From contig JADLDI010000081.1 of the NCBI GenBank assembly GCA_020846745.1, forward strand, positions 1-64,000: DNA of 64,000 bases, given 5' to 3'. Every line of letters starts with the position of its first letter. Within the stretch, counting starts at the first letter, position 1. Made by a program: the position numbers and the translations under genes. Below are positions 57,791-64,000 of the stretch, one piece after another. The notes beneath the pieces were generated by a model. It ran no database searches, was not told where the DNA came from, and saw only the letters and a program-made list of their open reading frames with translations. Source of the stretch: Bryobacterales bacterium (GTDB lineage Bacteria > Acidobacteriota > Terriglobia > Bryobacterales > Bryobacteraceae).

Positions 57791-60040
57791 GTGTTATCCC
57801 TTTACGGCAGTTTCAAAGTTCCCGGTGTCGATTACGTCACGATGTTTCGCGACGATGAGGACCCGCACCAGTTCTACATGGTGCCGGAGCGTCCGTCTAT
57901 CGCTCGTGACGATCAGGGTGACCCACTCTTCACCTTTATCCTATATGTCCGCGACCCCGATCGACTCGCCGTGGACGATCGCGATATCGAGCGTGGATAT
58001 CTCTCGCTCACCACTCGTGTCGGTGTGTCGAAAGACGACGAAGAGAAGATTCGCCGGCACTTGCGCACCCTGCTGAATGGGGAACTAACGAATCGTAGAA
58101 TGTTCTTGTTACTGCCGGTTTTGCGAACCGAACCGAAGCTGAGTTATCCATCTGTTTTCACCGATGGGTCGGTCGAGTTCGTCACGTTCGGAGAGGACAT
58201 GGTGAAGGTCTCGGCCGGTTCGAAAGAACCCTCGCTAATCGGTGAAAACCTTGCATCCTTCTCCCAATCGCTCACGCACGACGGCGCGGAGTTATTCCGG
58301 CAAAGTATTGAGAAGGGCCTCGTTCCCGCCCTGGTTTTGTACAAGCTGCATTTCCTGGCGCGAATCCCTGCCGTTACCATTCGTATTCACGGCGACCGGC
58401 GGCAGTTCTATGAGGAACTCAAGAGACACTGCATCGTCACTGAGATCCACAAGAAAGACGGCAAGGTCGTTAGCAAGAAAACATGGCCGGAAATTGGATC
58501 GCTAATGGAGTTTCAGAGCAAATTCCACAGCCTGACAATCGATATCGATTCCGGCGACTTCCGCGATGGAAATCCGGCTGACAATGTCACGCAGAAGCTT
58601 GAGGAACTCGCGTTCCGGATTCTTGAAACCAACGTCTTGCCAAGTTTCTTCGAGCAGGGCTTCTCTCCGGCCACCGATGAGCAATCGAAGGATAAGTGGC
58701 TTATGGAGGTCCAGAAAGAGGTAACGGGAACTATCGATATCACCATTCGCCGGCGCGATGTCATTAAGAAAGCCGTCAATCCAAACGCCCAGTTGGCTCG
58801 TATGCTTACTCCTCAGGAGGTGAAAGCCCACACCACCTACCTGGACCTTGGCCAGCCTGCCTTTACGGAACTGGACGTCAAGATCAACGCAAACGTGAAC
58901 TTTGCGGCCGACCCCGTGTTTGCCCTCTCTGTGTTTATCGATTACAACCAGAAGGACGATCTTCGTAACGTTGTTGTGGCGAAATCGAAGGAGTTTCTGT
59001 TCAGGACGGGAACTGAGGTCCACCGTTTCCGTCAGGTGATGGCCAGGGGCTCCGACGGGGCGCCTAAAGATTCCTACCGTTTCCACAGCGAGTTAGTTTT
59101 CAAGGACACGGGAGAAACGATTCGCATCCCGGCGCAAGGCGATATTGAGAGCCGCGAACGCGAGTTAATCGTATCCTACCGGCGGCTTGGGTTTGTCAAG
59201 GTGACTGCGACGCTCGGCGCGATGCCGGACAACATCAAAAGCGCTTCAGTCACCTTCCGTTATCCTGGGTCGAACCTCCCGACCGGTACGCAGACTTTTG
59301 AGTTAACAAAAGACAAGCCGTCGGCGGTCTACTTTACTTACACGGGCAGTGCTGGAACGCCCCAACCGTATCGCTATAAGGTCGTCTTTCAATTGGCGGA
59401 TGGTCAGAAAATGGACCAGCCGGAACAGACCGAGAGCGCGGAATCACTTACAATTACTAACCCCTTCGAGCAAGCGATCAGTACTCGATTCCTGGCGCAA
59501 GCCGATTTTACCGTCGTCCAGAAGATCATCATCGACGCTCGGTACCGAGACGCGCGTAACGATTTTCAGAACGACTTTCACGCCGAACTGGAGCAGAACG
59601 GGCAAACTGCGGCGTGGACGTTTAGCCTGCGCGACCCGAACTCACGTGAGTTCGAATACGACGAGCTTATAATTCTGCGGAATGGCGGTCGCGAACCCCG
59701 GCCAAATAAGCGTGCGCGGTTGGGTGCGACCATCCCTGCCGGCAGCGGCGCGGTTGACGCACTGGAAGTTACTGTCGACGCCGGTTTGGCCGATTGGGGC
59801 AAGTACGCCCGGCTTTTAGTGTTCCTTGAATACAAGGACCTTCCCAACGGCGTGCAGGAGAACGGCCAATTCCGCTTTGATCAGGCCACTGCGGAGCAAA
59901 TTAGGATTTGGAAGGTTCTTCTGAAAGATAAGTCCAAACGCGCGTACCGCTTTCGCTTGCGGCTGATCGGTAAGACGCAGGCCGACGACCGGGAAGTCGA
60001 TTGGACCGACGCAACGGATCCGTTCTTAGTCATCCGTTAA
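57791..60040 (+). CDS. Unknown cluster protein G (749 aa, paralogue of A)
   Basis: No named family recognised; GTG start with AGGAGA five bases upstream. Signature PGVDYVTMFRDDEDPHQFYM then VPERPSIARDDQGDPLFTFI. Its layout parallels protein A throughout: the SLTHDGAELFRQSIEKG / LYKLHFLARIPAVTIRI block, a helical region with RRRDVIKKAVNPNAQL, and three C-terminal beta repeats. The junction TITNPFEQAIS corresponds to TINTPFDQEFS in A, and QKIIIDARYRDARNDF to QQIVVDLEYLDDKSDF. A and G are therefore the closest pair in the set and probably a duplication that gained separate roles. No export signal or membrane helix. Confidence 0.86.
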   Translation: MLSLYGSFKVPGVDYVTMFRDDEDPHQFYMVPERPSIARDDQGDPLFTFILYVRDPDRLAVDDRDIERGYLSLTTRVGVSKDDEEKIRRHLRTLLNGELTNRRMFLLLPVLRTEPKLSYPSVFTDGSVEFVTFGEDMVKVSAGSKEPSLIGENLASFSQSLTHDGAELFRQSIEKGLVPALVLYKLHFLARIPAVTIRIHGDRRQFYEELKRHCIVTEIHKKDGKVVSKKTWPEIGSLMEFQSKFHSLTIDIDSGDFRDGNPADNVTQKLEELAFRILETNVLPSFFEQGFSPATDEQSKDKWLMEVQKEVTGTIDITIRRRDVIKKAVNPNAQLARMLTPQEVKAHTTYLDLGQPAFTELDVKINANVNFAADPVFALSVFIDYNQKDDLRNVVVAKSKEFLFRTGTEVHRFRQVMARGSDGAPKDSYRFHSELVFKDTGETIRIPAQGDIESRERELIVSYRRLGFVKVTATLGAMPDNIKSASVTFRYPGSNLPTGTQTFELTKDKPSAVYFTYTGSAGTPQPYRYKVVFQLADGQKMDQPEQTESAESLTITNPFEQAISTRFLAQADFTVVQKIIIDARYRDARNDFQNDFHAELEQNGQTAAWTFSLRDPNSREFEYDELIILRNGGREPRPNKRARLGATIPAGSGAVDALEVTVDAGLADWGKYARLLVFLEYKDLPNGVQENGQFRFDQATAEQIRIWKVLLKDKSKRAYRFRLRLIGKTQADDREVDWTDATDPFLVIR

Positions 60041-60050
60041 GGAGTCACCT

Positions 60051-62267
60051 ATGGCAGATCGGGCTCAACTGTCCTTAACCGCTGTTCCCAACGCGGTGGC
60101 GATTCAGAAGCAAAGCGCCCCGAAGGTTGCGGTGGGAATGCAACTTACGATGCTCCAGACGCTCGTTCAGACCGTTGCGGACCAGAATGCTCCACATTTC
60201 GCCGCAGGCAGCGAGCCCTTGGCCGACAACCGCGTATTTCCGGCTCCGGATGGCACGCAGTTCTACCGCCCTATGTTTCGCGTGGCCTCTCGCGAGGCGC
60301 CGGCAATCGGCCCCGAAGTACGGTTCCTGCGGGACGCAGACGGTACCGTCCGCCTGCTGTTTGAACTTGAGGAGGAGCCGAACCGGGCGTTGCCCCCGGG
60401 AGCAAAACCGTTCCCTGTCCGTATTGATGCGGTTGTTCTGCGATGGAATGGCGGCCAGCGGACGTTCGCCCAACCCACCTTCATCGACAATGGAGCCTCA
60501 ACGGATCCGTTCGCCCCTGCATTCAGCTTGCGGCTAGGCGATGTGCTGAACACCAGTGAGGTTGAGGCCCTGAATGCCGCGCTCGCAAGCACGCAGTCGG
60601 GCGCTCACTTGGAACTCACTTACTCCTACGGTTACTGGGTGGATACCACGGTGATCGTAAGAGATCACCGGGATGATAACAAACCCAAGTTACCAACGCC
60701 CACGCCGCGGCCGCCGTTTGGTACAGGACCTATACGCCCCAGACACCTGATGGTCATGACCGGCCCGAAGTTCGGTAACATCACTGAGCAGCCTGCCGTC
60801 ACGATGTCCCATGCGATGGCCCTCAATCCGGCCGTGGCCAGGCGCATCGCGATTGAGGATCAACTGCTTTTCAGCCGCGACGCCCTCAGAAGGGCCGCTG
60901 TTGAGGCAAAAGAAAAAGTACGAACCGACTCGAGCTTTCGCAACGTCTCGGTAACCCGGTCGATTCCTTTCACATTCGACCCTTCGCTCGATCAGAACCG
61001 CTTGATCTTCTCCGCCATACGCGGCACCGGTACGGTACAGGAAACCTGGACCGATACAACGTTCGGCCCCATCCGCCGGGCGCCGTTTCCGAACACCGTC
61101 TACTGCCTTCCAAACGAGGTGCGTCTTGCGTTCAACCCTGACATGGGGACTGCGCACGTTGTTCCGAATCTGTATCGCGACGACCACGACGAAGTGCGAG
61201 TGCGCGTAGTGCTTCGTGCCGTCCCATGGTTCGACCCGGAAAAGTCTGTCGAGTTGCGTGATCATCTCTATCGCTCTAGCGCGGGCGCGCTGGCCTGTCC
61301 ACAACTGGTGGCTGGCGGGTACCAAAGCGCAAAGCTCGAAATGCTCACTGCATTTCCCGAGCAGATCAAAACCCTCAACGAGGCGTCCCTGAGTGTCGAC
61401 CTGTCCGGCGGTATCGACCTCACGCTCGACCTGTCGCTTGAGTTCTACCGCTTCGTCTGTGAGTTATTAACCGGTCCGCTTGGTATAGTCGGGCGGGTGC
61501 GGGTGCTTTTGCAAGAAACTCCCGCCAAGGACAACACGCCGGCGGTTCGCCTGGAACGCACTGTCGACATGCGGCTGAAACTCGATACGCTGGCGAGCTT
61601 TCCCGTCGGCGTGGCTGTCGAAGAGGATGCGGTTCGACCGGACCATGTAACTATTCGCAACGAAGCCGGCGGCCAGTTGAGAATCGGCGGGTGCGTTCCG
61701 CGCCTGCTGCAAGTCGACTCTAACTCCGTGGTGCCGCTCGAAGTCTACGACGGAGAAACAGATACCTCGTTTCCGCGTCAACTCAATGCCAATGAATCGA
61801 TAAGCCTGCAGGTCAAACCGAAGATTGGCGGCGTCGAACTCCTCTGGAACGCTGTCGAAGTCAATCTGACGAAGATGGGCCTGACGCAAACCCCTGCCCA
61901 GATACTCGACCGCATTCATGAGGTCGCTCCCAGCGGCACGCTGAGTTGGAAACTCACCGTCGACTGTCCTGTGTTTCAGCAGAACCCCGTGCCGGCTCCG
62001 TTTTCTACTGTCTTCCGGGTCGAAGTGCAAATCTTTCGTCCCGGATTCGCCACCGAACAGGTCGTTTTGGGAGCGCAAAAGGCGTCTGCCCAGATCACGA
62101 TGCAGCGGACACTCAAAGACCTGCTGGCCACGCAGTCCGGTGGCCAGTTCACGTTTAAGTATCGCGTCCGCAACGTCTATTTCGACCACGTGGGTAAGTG
62201 GAGTGAAGACAAAGACGGCGAAGGCTCGAACCACTTCGTGTTCCCTAATCCTGTGGCGGGCGATTGA
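60051..62267 (+). CDS. Unknown cluster protein H (738 aa, divergent member)
   Basis: No named family recognised. AAGGAG nine bases before the ATG fixes the start. Lacks the F-R-D signature but has similar size and beta-rich composition. A conserved-looking N-terminal segment (DNRVFPAPDGTQFYRPMFRV) is followed by RFLRDADGTVRLLFELEEEP and a Pro-rich hinge (PKLPTPTPRPPFGTGPI, about 205-221). A helical insert (AIEDQLLFSRDALRRAAVEA) lies near 270-290. The end reads FTFKYRVRNVYFDHVGKWSE, recalling the terminal beta repeat of the others. The stop overlaps the next ATG by one base (TGATG). Probably a structural partner of A-G. Confidence 0.82.
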   Translation: MADRAQLSLTAVPNAVAIQKQSAPKVAVGMQLTMLQTLVQTVADQNAPHFAAGSEPLADNRVFPAPDGTQFYRPMFRVASREAPAIGPEVRFLRDADGTVRLLFELEEEPNRALPPGAKPFPVRIDAVVLRWNGGQRTFAQPTFIDNGASTDPFAPAFSLRLGDVLNTSEVEALNAALASTQSGAHLELTYSYGYWVDTTVIVRDHRDDNKPKLPTPTPRPPFGTGPIRPRHLMVMTGPKFGNITEQPAVTMSHAMALNPAVARRIAIEDQLLFSRDALRRAAVEAKEKVRTDSSFRNVSVTRSIPFTFDPSLDQNRLIFSAIRGTGTVQETWTDTTFGPIRRAPFPNTVYCLPNEVRLAFNPDMGTAHVVPNLYRDDHDEVRVRVVLRAVPWFDPEKSVELRDHLYRSSAGALACPQLVAGGYQSAKLEMLTAFPEQIKTLNEASLSVDLSGGIDLTLDLSLEFYRFVCELLTGPLGIVGRVRVLLQETPAKDNTPAVRLERTVDMRLKLDTLASFPVGVAVEEDAVRPDHVTIRNEAGGQLRIGGCVPRLLQVDSNSVVPLEVYDGETDTSFPRQLNANESISLQVKPKIGGVELLWNAVEVNLTKMGLTQTPAQILDRIHEVAPSGTLSWKLTVDCPVFQQNPVPAPFSTVFRVEVQIFRPGFATEQVVLGAQKASAQITMQRTLKDLLATQSGGQFTFKYRVRNVYFDHVGKWSEDKDGEGSNHFVFPNPVAGD

Positions 62268-64000
62268 TGATTACGCTCCGGGCGGCCGCGGCAGTTGCGC
62301 TCGAAAAAGGGCTCGAATACCTATGCGCCGCGCAGGACGAATCGGGCTGCTGGACTGATTTCTGTCTTCCTGTCGGCGCCTCCGACGCTTGGGTTACCGC
62401 GTTCGCCGGATTGGCGCTCGTCGAACGCTATCCCGAGAACGCACACCGTGCCGCGGCATGGCTGACGGCAAACGTCCAACCGAGTGGAGGTTGGGGCTAC
62501 AACGGTTCAGTTGCTGCGGATGCCGATTCAACAGCGTTCGCGATGTTATTCCTTTCAGGAGCTGGTAGACCGATTCCTCCGGCTGCTGTCCGGTTGCTGT
62601 GGAGCCATTACCGGCCGAGCCAGGGCTTCGCGACCTATTCCTTTGACGATCCGGAGCATCAGTGGACGTACCCATGCCACGATGTCACGGCATCTGCCCT
62701 TCTTGCTCTGCACGCATCACGCGAACTAAGTCAAGCCGACCTTCGCCGGCATTTCGACGACTTCCTGAAATCTTATCAGGAGCCGGATGGATCGTGGCAA
62801 GGTTACTGGTGGGATAAATCCAGTTACCCGACGGCGCTCGTATTCGAGGTGTGGGCCGCTGCGGGGAAACCTCCGCTTATGTACCGTCCGAGCCTCTCAC
62901 CTGCTAATACTTCGTTCGACACCGCGTCCTCGGCTATGATTGCGGCACACTGGGGTGACCACAGCTCGGTTGAACAATTGGTGGATCACTTGCTCCGTTC
63001 GCAGCAACCTGACGGAGCCTGGCCCGGCGATGCGCGGTTACGGGTGGAACCTTCTCACCCGAACAGGAATCCCTACCAGCGGACCATAATCGCGTCCGAC
63101 CGCCGGCGTATCTTTACCACCGCACAAGCGACTCGCGCCCTTGCTCGCGCACTGCCTCTACTATCAACGGAACGCCTCGTCATCCGGCGCAGCACCGGAG
63201 CGATGCAAACCGCACGCCCCAGCCTCCCCATCAATTACCTGCACTCGAACGCTTTACCCTTGTTCGAATGTCTTACCCGCTCTACGTTTGACGGGCGCAC
63301 GGAATGGCCCGCCCCACAGTTATCATCGCTATCAGGCGGAGTTCCCGTCGAGTTCTCGGCCGGCACGTCCGCCTCAAACAGCGCGGAACTGAGATACACG
63401 GTTGACGCAGGAGAGGTCCAAGCGCCTCCACATAGGAGGGCGGCCTCTGCGCTCCGGACTGCAAATGAGGCTATCGGCCTGCTTGGTTATCAGCAGGCTT
63501 GGGAACGTCTTCAACCCGCGTTTGACCTGCTGCTCGAAACTTACCACACAGCGGCGCCGGCAACGCGCTTTCTCATTTGGATCGGCGTCGACCACGCCGG
63601 CTTCGAGCCTCCCAGCCTGAAGCTGTACTTTCGATTGTTACCTGGTGCAGATCTCTGGGAAGTTGCGCAATCCGCCGGTTTGCCTATCTCCTCAAACTCG
63701 CTCCATGTTTTTGACCTGCTGCACAAGGCAGGATTCGCTCAGGAACTCGGGTTCGGACTTGGACCACAGGGGCGGGTTGGCCTGAAGATCTATTGGGAAC
63801 TTCCGGGCTGGCGGCGAAACCTTGTCGATCAAATTCTTGCAATAGCGCAGTTCCCAGCCACCGCCGGCGCACTGTGCCCCGAAATTCCACTCGTGTTGCG
63901 CGAAAGCCTCGCCGCGAAGTCACGGGCCGGTATCTCTGTACGGCTCGATACCGTGACGGGCGACATTGTGGAGGTAACTTCGACCGCTGCTTTTATCCAA
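62267..64000 (+). CDS. Terpene-cyclase-toroid protein with second unknown domain (partial)
   Basis: An open frame of 578 codons running off the right edge. Residues 1-320 resemble the alpha/alpha toroid of triterpene cyclases and prenyltransferase beta-subunits: QW-like repeats QPSGGWGYNG, EPDGSWQGYWW and QQPDGAWPGD spaced through helical segments. No DxDD or DCTAE cyclase acid motif is obvious, so catalysis is uncertain. Residues about 400-578 differ: LIWIGVDHAGFEPPSLKLYF, LGFGLGPQGRVGLKIYWE and GISVRLDTVTGDIVE form spaced Gly-x-x-Lys-x-Tyr beta strands that recall ABBA-fold aromatic prenyltransferases (weak inference). The start overlaps the stop of H by one base. The protein continues beyond the window. 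Confidence 0.78.
   Translation, partial: MITLRAAAAVALEKGLEYLCAAQDESGCWTDFCLPVGASDAWVTAFAGLALVERYPENAHRAAAWLTANVQPSGGWGYNGSVAADADSTAFAMLFLSGAGRPIPPAAVRLLWSHYRPSQGFATYSFDDPEHQWTYPCHDVTASALLALHASRELSQADLRRHFDDFLKSYQEPDGSWQGYWWDKSSYPTALVFEVWAAAGKPPLMYRPSLSPANTSFDTASSAMIAAHWGDHSSVEQLVDHLLRSQQPDGAWPGDARLRVEPSHPNRNPYQRTIIASDRRRIFTTAQATRALARALPLLSTERLVIRRSTGAMQTARPSLPINYLHSNALPLFECLTRSTFDGRTEWPAPQLSSLSGGVPVEFSAGTSASNSAELRYTVDAGEVQAPPHRRAASALRTANEAIGLLGYQQAWERLQPAFDLLLETYHTAAPATRFLIWIGVDHAGFEPPSLKLYFRLLPGADLWEVAQSAGLPISSNSLHVFDLLHKAGFAQELGFGLGPQGRVGLKIYWELPGWRRNLVDQILAIAQFPATAGALCPEIPLVLRESLAAKSRAGISVRLDTVTGDIVEVTSTAAFIQ

Overview
The window looks like a chromosome segment of an Acidobacteria member of the Bryobacterales (Solibacter-like) type. 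This is judged from gene content, not from a search: three secreted proteins end in the Solibacter-type C-terminal domain (TIGR03437-like), there is a carboxypeptidase-regulatory-domain TonB receptor, a PEP-CTERM protein, a Ser/Thr kinase fused to a TolB-like propeller, and several DUF families common in that group. The DNA is GC-rich and genes are packed on both strands.

Layout. 1-970: mobile-element debris (an IS21-like end with two direct repeats, a truncated CHC2 zinc-finger gene, and a degraded copy of a dispersed Acidobacterial gene family). 971-9.8 kb: PEP-CTERM protein, RluA-type pseudouridine synthase, nucleoside hydrolase coupled to a very small penicillin-binding-type transpeptidase, a paired M16 protease operon ending in a nitrilase-family hydrolase, then a haem-c protein coupled to an Rrf2 regulator. 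9.9-19.5 kb: a secreted NHL/BNR propeller protein and a sparse type VI secretion locus (TssB-TssC fusion, TssK, PAAR tip, Ser/Thr kinase), interrupted by a second copy of the dispersed family remnant. 19.6-27.9 kb: an LTXXQ-like periplasmic protein, a lone NuoI with a redoxin/membrane-protein operon, and a DUF1175 / alpha-2-macroglobulin (YfaT/YfaS-like) operon. 27.9-34 kb: purple-acid-phosphatase-like enzyme, CotH-like kinase, acetamidase/formamidase and a Tat-type sulfatase. 34-38.9 kb: a universal stress protein / histidine kinase / sigma-54 activator operon diverging from an Rnk-like and an MreB-like gene. A textbook -24/-12 promoter and a 52-bp symmetric element lie between them. 38.9-45.5 kb: DUF4159 protein, two alpha/beta hydrolases and a large TonB-dependent receptor with a strong terminator.

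45.9 kb to the right edge is the most striking part: nine closely spaced co-directional genes (over 18 kb, still open at the edge). Six to seven encode mutually related, mostly 740-870-residue proteins that I cannot assign to any named family. They share an N-terminal signature (F-R-D ... F-Y-x-L-P) and end in about three tandem 90-100-residue beta-rich repeats. Embedded among them are a eukaryote-like phospholipase D homologue with one altered HKD motif and a protein joining a terpene-cyclase-like alpha/alpha toroid to a second, possibly ABBA-prenyltransferase-like half. None has an evident membrane span, and none a convincing signal peptide. The conserved order, tight spacing and paralogy suggest one multi-subunit assembly, possibly acting on lipids or isoprenoids. 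That function is inference only.
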